This document shows, piece by piece, positions 1 through 9,017 of a stretch of DNA of 64,000 nt; within the stretch, counting starts at the first letter, position 1; every line of letters begins with the position of its first letter. Location of the stretch: assembly GCF_003591485.1 (NCBI RefSeq), contig NZ_QZCF01000009.1, forward strand, positions 62,001 through 126,000, read 5' to 3'. A model generated the notes under the pieces. It did not search any database. It had not been told where the DNA came from and was given only the letters and a program-made list of their open reading frames with translations. A program made the position numbers and the translations under genes. The stretch comes from Paenibacillus sp. 1011MAR3C5. GTDB taxonomy: Bacteria; Bacillota; Bacilli; Paenibacillales; Paenibacillaceae.

Positions 1-947
1 AGGAAAATAATTTAGGCTTTACCAGGCTGTATGCTGTAACGGAAGGCGATCGGATGACGTCTATCTATAAGGACCCGGCGTTTCGCGAATCGGCTGTTTA
101 TGTGGCTAGGCTAATGCGGGAAGGCCTGATTCCTGGGGATGCAATGACCCAAACGGAGGATCAGGTGACCGAGAAGCTTGTGCAGGGCAGAGTGGCTGTC
201 TATGCCAGCGCGAATCCAATGATTAACGGGATGGTAGGGGATGCGGAGCTGCGCAAGATCAACCCCGATGACGGATATATGTTCATCGAGCCGGTCTACA
301 AGCAGGGTCTTGACCGCTCCAAGATCTACCCGGGCACTTACAATCTTCTGGGCTGGAATGTCGCAACCATTACGACAAGCGCTCGAAACCCGGAAGCGAT
401 CTTCGCCATGCTGGACTGGATGACAGGACCGGAAGGCTCGGCAGTTCAGATGTGGGGACCTCCGGGACCAGGAGGCTACTGGAACGGCTTCAGGGAGGAC
501 GGCATCACGCCTAACTTTACAGCCCGCTACGGGACCGATCAGAAGGAACTCGCAGAAATACAGGCGATATCCGGTGACATGATATGGGTGGGCAATACCG
601 TTTATTTGGATAAAACAAAAAGCGAATACGAGCAGACCTTGCCGGAGGAGCAGCGGAATTGGTCGTCGTATTGGCAGCAAGAAATCACTTGGGAATCGCA
701 AGGCGACGGGACAGAATTCATCAATGTACAGCCGCCTCCCAATTCGGAGGAAGGCAGAATTATGAGCAAGCTCAAAGAGATATGGCTTGATGCTCGCAGG
801 GATGCGTTGTTCGGGAAAACCGACGAGGAAGTGCTGTCCATACTGGATGATGCACATCGGGCTTCCATGGAAGCGGAATTCCAGCAATACTTGAATTACA
901 TTACGAGGAGATGGCAAGAAAATTTGAAAGTTCTGAATAACGAATAG
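1..947 (+). CDS. Extracellular sugar-binding protein, C-terminal part (5' end outside window)
   Basis: The reading frame is open from base 3 to the stop at 945-947, giving about 314 residues, so the gene starts upstream of the window. The first ATG inside the window, at 54, is internal. The sequence resembles the C-terminal half of large Paenibacillus family-1 solute-binding lipoproteins of ABC sugar importers: a segment like 'GWNVATITTSARNPEAIFAMLDWM' followed by 'GPPGPGGYW', then a helical tail. Such proteins sit outside the cell on a lipid anchor and deliver oligosaccharides to a permease. The gene is followed after 42 bp by a YesN-type regulator and a YesM-type kinase, the usual arrangement for sugar sensing with uptake in this group. 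The substrate cannot be told from sequence. Confidence 0.85.
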   Translation, partial: ENNLGFTRLYAVTEGDRMTSIYKDPAFRESAVYVARLMREGLIPGDAMTQTEDQVTEKLVQGRVAVYASANPMINGMVGDAELRKINPDDGYMFIEPVYKQGLDRSKIYPGTYNLLGWNVATITTSARNPEAIFAMLDWMTGPEGSAVQMWGPPGPGGYWNGFREDGITPNFTARYGTDQKELAEIQAISGDMIWVGNTVYLDKTKSEYEQTLPEEQRNWSSYWQQEITWESQGDGTEFINVQPPPNSEEGRIMSKLKEIWLDARRDALFGKTDEEVLSILDDAHRASMEAEFQQYLNYITRRWQENLKVLNNE

Positions 948-989
948 CAACTTACATTCAGCATTGATGCTTCATGGGAGGAAGAGACG

Positions 990-2564
990 ATGTACAATGT
1001 GCTGTTGGTGGATGATGAAGAACTGGATTTGGAAGGAATGAAGCAGTTCATTCCTTGGACGGAGCTGGGCATGGAGGTCAAGGGCTCCGTCAACAATGCG
1101 CTGTCCGCCTGCGAGGTGCTGGATCAGCATGCCATTGATATACTCGTAAGTGATGTGAATATGCCCTATATGTCAGGACTGGAGCTGGCCCGGATCGCGC
1201 TGCAGCGGAAGCCTAATATCCGAATCATCTTTGTAAGCGGGTTTCAGGAGTTCAGCTATGTGCAGCAAGCGCTGTCTCTGAAGGCTTACAATTATGTGTT
1301 GAAGCCAATGGATGACAATGAGCTGATTGCTTCGCTCATGAAGGTGAAACGCGACCTGGACGAGGAGCTGAAGCACCGGGAAGTCGAGGAAGCGTACCAG
1401 AATATGATCCCCATAGCCAAAAGCGATCTGCTGCTGCGCCTTTTCGAAGGGGAGGATACATCGGACCGCGAGTTTATGGCGAAATTGACGAAGACGCATG
1501 AGCTGCACCGCTTGAAATGGCCGGTTCGGGTGGCGGTGATGGAGCTGGATCTGCTCTCCAGAACGGAGGATAATGCTCAGTCCCGTATGGAAGTGTCTAG
1601 AGTGTTCATGAAGCAGTTTCATGAAGTGGTAAGCGCAGGAGGGATGATTCCTTACTGCAAGCTGAATTCCCAGCGGATCGCTTTGCTGCTGGAGGCGGAC
1701 GGCATTGAGGCTAGAATTGCCAAGCTGCTTGATACCGCCCAGCGCAGATTGACGATTACGGTAACGACGGGACTGGGAGCGCCGGTGCATTCATCGGAGA
1801 GGCTTCACGAATCATACGCCCAGGCTATTCAAGCCGTTGAAGGCAAGATGTTCCTCGGAAAAGGTGGCATTATTAATTACGAGGAAGTAAGCGCAGAGCC
1901 GGGCATGCTGGATTCCCGCATGCTGGACGCTCATATGAACGCTTTAATGAAAGCGGTTAAAGATTACGAGCTTGTTCAAATCTATGACGAATTTGAAGGA
2001 TTGTTCCGTTCGTTGACGAGTTTGCGCTCCAAATTTACGGTTCATAATCTGACCAATTATATTATATGGAAGCTGGATCAGCATCTCAGCACCATGAACG
2101 AGGATTTGTTCGAGCTGCTTGGCATCGATATCCGCAATCTGGATATTTTGCTCCAGTTCGAGACGATTGACGATATTCGCAGATGGCTGCTCTATCGCGT
2201 ATTTGAGATATCGGAGAAGCTGCATCACAAGAACAGTACGAAGGACAGCAAGTTTATCCGCAACGTCATGAAGACGATCAAGGACAGGATGAGCGAGAAT
2301 ATAACGCTGAAGGACATCGCTCAGCATTTCTCATTCTCACCAAGCTATCTGGGCTTTCTCATTAAGGAAAAGTCAGGGCATACCTTCAATGAGCTGCTGG
2401 TTCAACTGCGCATGGAACGGGCTTGCGAGCTGCTTAAGACGCCAGGCATGAAAATCTATGAAATTGCGGATCAGGTAGGCTATCGCTACTTGCCATATTT
2501 CAGCAGGCAATTCAAAGAGAAGTTTGGCATGACGCCGCTTGAGTATCGCAAAAGAGAGCAGTAG
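990..2564 (+). CDS. YesN-type response regulator with AraC DNA-binding domain
   Basis: A 524-residue regulator. The receiver domain (about 1-125) has the acidic pocket D8/D9, phospho-acceptor D55 in 'VSDVNMP' and K105 in 'VLKP'. A long poorly conserved middle region follows, and two AraC helix-turn-helix motifs lie at about 425-524 ('LKDIAQHFSFSPSYLGFLIKE', then 'IYEIADQVGYRYLPYFSRQFK'). GGGAGGAAG lies just upstream of the ATG. It should be phosphorylated by the YesM-type kinase encoded 15 bp downstream and activate nearby sugar-uptake genes. In this locus the regulator precedes the kinase, the reverse of the set at 15.2-18.6 kb. Family assignment is firm; targets are inferred from position. 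Confidence 0.93.
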   Translation: MYNVLLVDDEELDLEGMKQFIPWTELGMEVKGSVNNALSACEVLDQHAIDILVSDVNMPYMSGLELARIALQRKPNIRIIFVSGFQEFSYVQQALSLKAYNYVLKPMDDNELIASLMKVKRDLDEELKHREVEEAYQNMIPIAKSDLLLRLFEGEDTSDREFMAKLTKTHELHRLKWPVRVAVMELDLLSRTEDNAQSRMEVSRVFMKQFHEVVSAGGMIPYCKLNSQRIALLLEADGIEARIAKLLDTAQRRLTITVTTGLGAPVHSSERLHESYAQAIQAVEGKMFLGKGGIINYEEVSAEPGMLDSRMLDAHMNALMKAVKDYELVQIYDEFEGLFRSLTSLRSKFTVHNLTNYIIWKLDQHLSTMNEDLFELLGIDIRNLDILLQFETIDDIRRWLLYRVFEISEKLHHKNSTKDSKFIRNVMKTIKDRMSENITLKDIAQHFSFSPSYLGFLIKEKSGHTFNELLVQLRMERACELLKTPGMKIYEIADQVGYRYLPYFSRQFKEKFGMTPLEYRKREQ

Positions 2565-2579
2565 CCTATGGAGGGAAAG

Positions 2580-4418
2580 ATGAAATCAGTCTGGGAGAAA
2601 CGAAAACGCCTGGGCTATATGCCAATCGGCTATAAGCTCATGCTCTCTTACCTAGTATTTATTATTATCCTCATCACGGTGAACGGTTACGTCTCCCATT
2701 CGATGTATGATTCATCCATGCGGAAGCAGACCAGAGCGAATATAAAAAATACTTTGGTCCAAATCCGGGATAATGTCACGTATAAAGCTGATGATATTAT
2801 CCGGATATCTTCCACGCTATATGAAGACGATGATTTTATAGAAAGCCTAAGGGTTAAGCTTGCTGACAGCAAGGAAGTGAATGAACGCTATGAGCAAAGG
2901 CTAGAGCCGAAGCTTGATAGTGCGAAGAGATCGATTGGCATGAATTTGAGATTGTTTGTCTACTATAATAATCCTACGATTGATGAAGTCTATCACAACT
3001 ATGATAAGCCAGAAGCGCAATACAGGGAAAAGGTGTTTAACCTATTGGAATATAATCGAATCATCCATCAGCCGTGGTATTACTCATTTCCCGATGAAGA
3101 ATACGGCGTTACGATGCAATGGAAGCAAGTGGAAGAGGATAAGGCTAGCGACCGCATCTCCATGATTCGTCGAATTGTTGATTTGTCTATTCCGACCAAG
3201 ATTGAGGAAATTGGCATGATGAGGTTCAGTGTGCTTATTGAGGAGTTATTTGAGAGTGTTTATTTCCGCAATCTTGGCGACGGCGCCGTCTTGCTTGTGA
3301 AAGACAAGACGGGGAAAATCATCTATGCCTCTAATCAGCAGCTTCATGATGCGAAGGAAGCAAGCGAACGCGCGCCAATCACATTGGCTTCTATGGCGAA
3401 GGCGCATCCGCCTGGCGAATTCCTGACGTTGGAAGAGTTTATGCCAAGGCAGGATTGGACAATTGTCGCTTATGTGCCGCTGACGATCATCAAGCAGGAG
3501 GCCGAGCGTGTCCGTACTTACATCCTCTTGTTATGCTTGCTCTGCTTCATCTTGTTTACCTTTACAGGCATTTTTATGTCGCGTTATTTCTCCAAGCGGA
3601 TTACGAAGTTTGTCTCCGTCCTGAATGCATTTCGCGAAGGTGACCTGCATAAGCGGATCTCCTATCGGGGCAGAGATGAATTCTCGCAAATCGCCACGGC
3701 GCTTAACGGAATGGGCGAGGATGTCGAAGCGCTCATTAATAAAGTCTATTTGACCCAATTGCAAAAGAAGGAAGCGGAGCTTGAGATGCTGCAGACACAG
3801 ATCAATCCGCATTTTCTATACAATACGCTGTCGTCTATCAACCGGCTGGCCAAGTTCGGGGAGAATGAGAAGCTGCAGAAAATGGTGGTGGAGCTGGCGA
3901 AATTTTACCGGCTGACGCTTAATTCCGGCAGAACGCTTATTCCTGTATCCTCCGAAGTCGAGCAGGTTAACGCCTATCTGGATATCCAAAAGGTGAAGTA
4001 TGGGCGCCGGCTGGAGGTCACGTTCGATGTGGACGTGAACGTATGGCAATATGAAACGATCAAGCTGATCCTGCAGCCTTTTGTAGAGAATGTGCTGAAG
4101 CACGCCTGGAGCGGCGACCGGATTCATATCCGCATCGTGGCCAAGCTGGACGGCGGCGACATTCTGTACCGGGTTATCGATGACGGGATGGGCGTGAGAC
4201 AGGAGCGGATTGCGGAGATCATGAACGCCTCGAATGAAAGCGAGACCGGCTTCGGCATCCGCAATATTCATCAGCGCGTTCAACTGCAATACGGCGAGCA
4301 ATACGGTGTATCGATATTCAGCGTAAGAGGCGCAGGGACCTCCGTCAATGTCCGCATACCGGCCAGGAAGCGCAAGTTGTTCCTGGAGGACCCGGAGGAC
4401 GATCAAACCAGCAGCTAA
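2580..4418 (+). CDS. YesM-type sensor histidine kinase
   Basis: A 612-residue membrane kinase. TM1 lies near residues 16-38, an extracellular sensor domain reaches to about 305, TM2 follows ('YILLLCLLCFILFTFTGIFM'), then HAMP, a His_kinase domain with the phospho-histidine in 'QINPHFLYNTLSSINRL', and a HATPase domain with N box 'LQPFVENVLKH' and G-box 'GFGIRNIHQRV'. An in-frame ATG at 2568 overlaps the ribosome-binding site GGAGG (2570-2574), so the ATG at 2580 is chosen, with a 5-nt spacer. It probably phosphorylates the regulator just upstream. The sensed ligand is not visible. Confidence 0.93.
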   Translation: MKSVWEKRKRLGYMPIGYKLMLSYLVFIIILITVNGYVSHSMYDSSMRKQTRANIKNTLVQIRDNVTYKADDIIRISSTLYEDDDFIESLRVKLADSKEVNERYEQRLEPKLDSAKRSIGMNLRLFVYYNNPTIDEVYHNYDKPEAQYREKVFNLLEYNRIIHQPWYYSFPDEEYGVTMQWKQVEEDKASDRISMIRRIVDLSIPTKIEEIGMMRFSVLIEELFESVYFRNLGDGAVLLVKDKTGKIIYASNQQLHDAKEASERAPITLASMAKAHPPGEFLTLEEFMPRQDWTIVAYVPLTIIKQEAERVRTYILLLCLLCFILFTFTGIFMSRYFSKRITKFVSVLNAFREGDLHKRISYRGRDEFSQIATALNGMGEDVEALINKVYLTQLQKKEAELEMLQTQINPHFLYNTLSSINRLAKFGENEKLQKMVVELAKFYRLTLNSGRTLIPVSSEVEQVNAYLDIQKVKYGRRLEVTFDVDVNVWQYETIKLILQPFVENVLKHAWSGDRIHIRIVAKLDGGDILYRVIDDGMGVRQERIAEIMNASNESETGFGIRNIHQRVQLQYGEQYGVSIFSVRGAGTSVNVRIPARKRKLFLEDPEDDQTSS

Positions 4419-4575
4419 TTTGCTTACGGTAATGACATGGCCTAATATCCAAACTGCGCAAGACTAATCCTTCCGATCGCTGTTATAACCAGATTCCTTG
4501 AATGAAAGGGTTTAATGTAGGAGTCAGATTATAAAGGCGAACGCTACCAGGTAGAGAAGTGTGCGGAATCAGAAG

Positions 4576-4610
4576 ATGGCGGTGCAGGGTTAAGCTCCCG
4601 ACACCGCCAT
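4576..4610. terminator. Hairpin, copy 1 of a dispersed 'AAGATGGCGGTGC' repeat
   Basis: Arms ATGGCGGTG (4576-4584) and CACCGCCAT (4602-4610) pair perfectly, with an inner GGG/CCC. It lies between the convergent YesM-type kinase (ends 4418) and catalase (ends 4658), so it could stop transcription from either side, although the T-run is weak on both strands. The left arm with its AAG prefix recurs at 20618 and 32118. The remaining intergenic bases 4419-4575 show nothing else recognisable. Confidence 0.6.
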
Positions 4611-4657
4611 TTGTAGCTTCACCTGATTGTTATGATTCGAGTCTTCGTCTCTTAATC

Positions 4658-6271
4658 TCAATACCCGTCAGTTGAATGCCCAAGCTCCTCGGACAATTCC
4701 ATACCCTCGTTAGCTGGATGAGTACCGACATGGCCTTTTGGTCCGTTAGCCGACTTCAAGCCTTCAGCTACCCTTTTGCCGTAATCGGCATCCGCTTCCA
4801 TAAAGTGACGGATCATCGTCTCTTGAATATGGTCTGTGCAAGTGCTTAGCGCATCCACCAGGTTCGAGATGAGTTCATCCTGCTCCCACGGCTCCAAGCT
4901 GCGATAGGTATCTCCCGCCTGCTTGAAGTTATTTTGCCGGTCGATTGGCGCCCGGGTAAGCTTATCGTTATATTCGGGATCGTGAGGAGCGCCTGGCCGA
5001 TCCGCTTCTATCAGTCCGCGTAGGGAAGAAGGCTCGTAGTTGACGTGAGGATTTTGTCCCGGCGCCACATCTACGTAGAAGGCCATCTGCCCGTCGCGCT
5101 GGTTGGTCGCTACTCGCTTCTTCGGAGCGTTGATCGGAAGCTGCAAGTAGTTGCTGCCTACCCGGTAACGCTGCGTATCCGAATAGGAGAAGGTGCGGCC
5201 CTGCAGCATCTTGTCATCGGAGAAGTCCAGACCGTCCACTAGCACGCCTGTACCGAAGGCGGCTTGCTCGACCTCGGCGAAGTAATTCTCCGGATTGCGG
5301 TTCAGCACCATCTTGCCGACAGGAAGCATAGGGAATTGCTTGGGGTCCCATAGCTTGGTGTCATCCAGAGGGTCGAAGTCCAGCTCCGGATGCTCGTCAT
5401 CGCTCATCCACTGCACTTGAAGCTCCCATCCGGGATAATCTCCGCGTTCGATTGCTTCGTACAGGTCCTGAGTCGCATGATTGAAGTTTTTGGCCTGCAG
5501 CTCCTCGGCTTCCTTCTGTGTCAAATTACGGATGCCCTGCAGCGGCTCCCAATGATACTTCACAATGACAGCCTTTCCTTCGGCGTTAACCCACTTATAG
5601 GTATTCACCCCGGAGCCCTGCATTTGACGATAGTTCGCCGGAATGCCCCACGGAGAGAACAGAAACGTAATCATATGGGTCGCTTCAGGCGATTGCGATA
5701 CGAAGTCGAAGAATCGCTCCATGCTCTGCACGTTCGTGACCGGATCAGGCTTGAAGGCATGCACCATATCGGGAAACTTCATCGCATCGCGGATAAAAAA
5801 GATTTTCAAATTGTTGCCGACCAGATCCCAATTGCCGTCTTCGGTATAAAACTTCGTAGCGAAACCCCTTGGATCGCGAAGCGTCTCGGGCGAATGCCCG
5901 CCATGGATAACGGTCGAGAAGCGCACGAATACCGGAGTGCGCTTGCCAGACTCCTGGAACAGCTTGGCGCGGGTATACTTCGAGATGGGCTCGTCTCCCA
6001 GCTTTCCGTAGGCTTCGAAGTAACCATGCGCGCCTGCGCCGCGTCCGTGCACGACACGCTCCGGTATTCGCTCGCGGTCGAAGTGCGATATCTTTTCGAT
6101 GAAATGGTAGTTTTCCAGTGTAGACGGACCGCGGTTGCCGACGGTGCGAATATTTTGATTGTCCGTAATAGGATGGCCTTGCCGGTTCGTTAACGTTTCC
6201 TTGGTCTCGCCGGGCGCGGGCTCCCCGCTTGCAGCACCGGAAGCCGGCCTGCCGTCGTTATGCGCTGTCAT
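4658..6271 (-). CDS. Monofunctional haem catalase
   Basis: A 537-residue clade-type catalase that converts hydrogen peroxide to water and oxygen. Visible family marks are the distal histidine region 'ERVVHGRGAGAHGYFEAYG', the active-site block 'VRFSTVIHGG...RDPRGFATKFYTE', the distal asparagine in 'DLVGNNLKIFFIRD', and the proximal haem tyrosine in 'GRTFSYSDTQRYRVG'. No signal peptide is seen, so it is cytoplasmic. The ATG at 6271 is preferred over an in-frame GTG at 6286 because GGAAGGA lies 6 nt before it. The roughly 540-residue length fits KatE/KatX-like Bacillus catalases better than the shorter KatA. I could not see a clear PerR box in 6272-6430. It is transcribed alone and convergent with the kinase gene. 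Confidence 0.97.
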   Translation of the reverse strand: MTAHNDGRPASGAASGEPAPGETKETLTNRQGHPITDNQNIRTVGNRGPSTLENYHFIEKISHFDRERIPERVVHGRGAGAHGYFEAYGKLGDEPISKYTRAKLFQESGKRTPVFVRFSTVIHGGHSPETLRDPRGFATKFYTEDGNWDLVGNNLKIFFIRDAMKFPDMVHAFKPDPVTNVQSMERFFDFVSQSPEATHMITFLFSPWGIPANYRQMQGSGVNTYKWVNAEGKAVIVKYHWEPLQGIRNLTQKEAEELQAKNFNHATQDLYEAIERGDYPGWELQVQWMSDDEHPELDFDPLDDTKLWDPKQFPMLPVGKMVLNRNPENYFAEVEQAAFGTGVLVDGLDFSDDKMLQGRTFSYSDTQRYRVGSNYLQLPINAPKKRVATNQRDGQMAFYVDVAPGQNPHVNYEPSSLRGLIEADRPGAPHDPEYNDKLTRAPIDRQNNFKQAGDTYRSLEPWEQDELISNLVDALSTCTDHIQETMIRHFMEADADYGKRVAEGLKSANGPKGHVGTHPANEGMELSEELGHSTDGY

Positions 6272-6452
6272 AGGATGTCCTTCCACCTTCGCTTTAATTT
6301 GGAAATCGTTCCAGCGTATTATGGGTATAGGCTGCTTTTTTTATGCGAAGCTCAAAGGGAGAAATTCGTATCATAGGGCTCATCGGAACTCCGTTTGTGA
6401 TATGATTGGACTATATACCATTTCATAAATATTGGGTATTGTGGAGGATGGC

Positions 6453-7121
6453 ATGATTAAATTTACATTTCTATTCCTTTGGCTAAGCTGGCTATTGGGG
6501 AATCCCATAATCGCAGTGATTGTACTGCTCGTTATTCTATATGCGCTGGATCGCAGGTTCGTGGGCCTTACGCCGAGCCTATGGAAGCCGTTCAAGCGAA
6601 GAAGCCGTATCTCCAAGCTGAGACAGCATATCGCTTCCTCCCCTAGTGACGTGTCCTCCAAGCATGAGCTTGCGCGCTTGCTTATTGAGAGCAAGAAATT
6701 CAAGGAAGCGGCCGCGGTGCTTGAGCCGCTTCAGGCAGCGCTGGCGGAATCGGCCGAATACTGGGATGATCTGGGATACTCTTACTTGCAGCAGGGTGAC
6801 GCGGAGAAGGGTGAAGCCTATATCGAACGCGCACTGAAGCTGAACCCGAAAGTCAAATACGGCGCTCCATATTTGCGTCTGGCGGCTGCGCGGATGAAGC
6901 ATAATCCGGAACAAGCCTTGAAGGATCTGGAGGACTTCCAGAGCATTCATTCATCTTCATGCGAAGCGTATGACAAGTTGGCGACGATCTATAAGGAGAT
7001 GGGCCAGACCCGTGATTCGAAGCTGGCTGTCCAGGAGGGACTTCGCTTGTATAAAGCCTTGCCGCGATACAGGAAGCGATCGGAGCGCAAGTGGGCGGTT
7101 CGATTGCTGCTCAAAAAATGA
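6453..7121 (+). CDS. Membrane-anchored TPR-repeat protein
   Basis: A 222-residue protein with one N-terminal membrane segment (about 2-32, including 'LFLWLSWLLGNPIIAVIVLLVILYAL' split by N-P) followed by a basic stretch and tetratricopeptide-like helices (about 60-195, e.g. 'AEYWDDLGYSYLQQGDAEKGEAYIERALKLNP'). GGAGG at 6443-6447 sets the ATG at 6453; the upstream in-frame TTG at 6432 has no such site. TPR proteins act as protein-binding scaffolds; the partner is unknown. It is 24 bp upstream of a sensor kinase and probably cotranscribed, so it may assist that kinase, which is only inference from position. Bases 6272-6452 between it and the divergent catalase must hold both promoters; no strong -35/-10 pair stands out. 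Confidence 0.8.
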   Translation: MIKFTFLFLWLSWLLGNPIIAVIVLLVILYALDRRFVGLTPSLWKPFKRRSRISKLRQHIASSPSDVSSKHELARLLIESKKFKEAAAVLEPLQAALAESAEYWDDLGYSYLQQGDAEKGEAYIERALKLNPKVKYGAPYLRLAAARMKHNPEQALKDLEDFQSIHSSSCEAYDKLATIYKEMGQTRDSKLAVQEGLRLYKALPRYRKRSERKWAVRLLLKK

Positions 7122-7145
7122 TCATAAAGGGGCAAGAGTGGACAG

Positions 7146-8894
7146 ATGCAGCGCAATGTATGGCTTATGGCAATCAGCGTGATCGCCGCGTTGATCCTGG
7201 TTAACAATACGGTCTATTACTTCTTGACGAAAAAAACGCTGGAAGACGGCCATAAGCAAGAGATGCTCCGGCTCGCGAAGCAAATCGAGCTATCTGTAGA
7301 ACAAACGCGAAAAGGCGCGGAGTTTTATGAGGAACAAATCGGCAGAGAGCTGAGAACGGCTTCAATAGCAGCCCAATATGCGCTCGATCCGGATATCGAG
7401 AAAGTGACAAGCGATCAGCTTCAGGAGCTAAGCGAGAAGCTCGATATCGCTCATATCAGTTTGCTCAAGCGAACCGAAGATGACATTGTACTGTATCAAT
7501 CTTCCGATCCTACGCAGCCGGGAACAAGCACAAAGAATTGGAAGCCATGGTATGAGATCTTCCAGCAGCTGTTCAATCAGGATGAAGTGTCGAGCAATTG
7601 GCTGGGCCAAAAGATGGCGAATTTTTGGAGCGGCCCGTTCGAAACCTCTTCAACTGATAAGCAAAAAATTTACAAATGGGGCTACTATTACGACGGGACG
7701 ACGAATTATATGATCGATCCTTATGTCGATTTCAAGAGCAGCCAAGAAACGTATATGCAGATCGCCGGAGTGGAGCGGCTGCTGACGGATTTGGTGGACA
7801 AGGATGAATCACTGCTGGAGATTGCGGTGTTCAATCCGCGAACTTTCCCGGAGGGCATCCAATCGACAGACAGAGAAGGCGATACGAAGGAGCATATCGT
7901 TCAGCGTTCTCTCCTGTTCGGCACATACGGGATAAAATCCGACAGCGATGTGAAGTTCGTCCAACAGGCGTATCATTCGAATACGATCGTGACGAACACG
8001 GACAAAGTGGATGGACGCCAAATTTATAAAATGTTTATTCCCGTATCGATGAGCGACCGCGATATAAGTGTCGTGGATGAGCTGGGCAATCCGCTTAATA
8101 ACTATGTTCTTACGATCATTTCGGATTATGGCATTATTCAGGAGAAGCTGAACAAGCAGTTTTTGAATTTAGGACTCATTATTACTCTATTGACACTGGC
8201 AAGCCTGATTATCGCCATCATTGCGATGCGATATGCGAAGCAATCCAGGGATAAAGCGGTTGCCGTGACGCAGGAGACGTACGCCGAAGAGATTAACAGC
8301 CTGTTCCACTCCATACGCGCACAGCGGCATGACTTTATTAATCATGTGCAAACCATTCATTCGCTGGCCGAGCTGAACAAGCATAAAGAACTGGTGGCGT
8401 ATACGAAAGAGCTGACCGGTGAAATCAAGGTCATGAACGATATAATCAATATCGGCAACCCCGCAATTGCGGCTCTTATCCGGTCCAAAATCTCGCAGGC
8501 GGAAGGACACCGCATCCACTTCCAATGCCGGTTCAACGGTCTCAGGCTGCAAGGGATGGGCGGCAAGACGCTGGACATTAACCGGATCCTCGGCAATCTA
8601 ATCGACAATGCATTCGATGAGGTGCTGAAGTATGGCGAGGAGGAAAGGAATGTTCTGCTGGTAGGGAACCAAACGGAGCATTCGCTCGAATTTATGGTGA
8701 CGAACGCTTGTCATCAAGCTGAGGAGCAAGCAGCGAAGCCATTATTCGAGGCTGGCTATTCGACCAAACAAAATCAGCATCAAGGGCTGGGATTAGCGAT
8801 TGTAAAAGGAATTGTAGAACGGTACAAAGGGGAAGCCGCGGTCGTCGCCGAAGGGCAAGACCAGCTCACCGTCATCGTTCGTTTGCCGTTATAA
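7146..8894 (+). CDS. Sensor histidine kinase with Spo0B/CitA-like dimerisation helix (orphan)
   Basis: A 582-residue kinase. TM1 spans about 3-24, a large extracellular domain about 25-340, and TM2 about 341-364. The dimerisation helix carries 'IRAQRHDFINHVQTIHSL', where the histidine of RHDF is the likely phospho-site, as in Spo0B-like and GHKL kinases. The ATP-binding domain has N box 'NLIDNAFDEVL' and G box 'HQGLGLAIVKGIVERY'. No HAMP domain is evident. No response regulator gene is adjacent: the next gene starts a SWIM/SNF2 operon 123 bp away. It probably works with a regulator elsewhere; sporulation phosphorelay or citrate-type sensing are possible but unproven. Start ATG 7146 follows a modest AAGGGG site. 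Confidence 0.85.
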   Translation: MQRNVWLMAISVIAALILVNNTVYYFLTKKTLEDGHKQEMLRLAKQIELSVEQTRKGAEFYEEQIGRELRTASIAAQYALDPDIEKVTSDQLQELSEKLDIAHISLLKRTEDDIVLYQSSDPTQPGTSTKNWKPWYEIFQQLFNQDEVSSNWLGQKMANFWSGPFETSSTDKQKIYKWGYYYDGTTNYMIDPYVDFKSSQETYMQIAGVERLLTDLVDKDESLLEIAVFNPRTFPEGIQSTDREGDTKEHIVQRSLLFGTYGIKSDSDVKFVQQAYHSNTIVTNTDKVDGRQIYKMFIPVSMSDRDISVVDELGNPLNNYVLTIISDYGIIQEKLNKQFLNLGLIITLLTLASLIIAIIAMRYAKQSRDKAVAVTQETYAEEINSLFHSIRAQRHDFINHVQTIHSLAELNKHKELVAYTKELTGEIKVMNDIINIGNPAIAALIRSKISQAEGHRIHFQCRFNGLRLQGMGGKTLDINRILGNLIDNAFDEVLKYGEEERNVLLVGNQTEHSLEFMVTNACHQAEEQAAKPLFEAGYSTKQNQHQGLGLAIVKGIVERYKGEAAVVAEGQDQLTVIVRLPL

Positions 8895-9017
8895 CAGCTG
8901 GACTCATATTACTTGGATTGAGCGTCATGGGGCGGAACACATTCGTCTTCATGGCGTTTTTTCTGTTATAATGGTAAGAATGCATTGTACGGGAAAGAAA
9001 GCGGGTGAAGAACTCCT

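Noticed and set aside
111..950. Long minus-strand frames opposite known genes (for example 111-950, 5390-6193 on the plus strand, 19364-20275)
   Set aside because: They are shadows of well-supported coding genes, with no domain content or RBS.
6272..6430. PerR operator before the catalase
   Set aside because: No convincing TTATAAT-x-ATTATAA palindrome is present.
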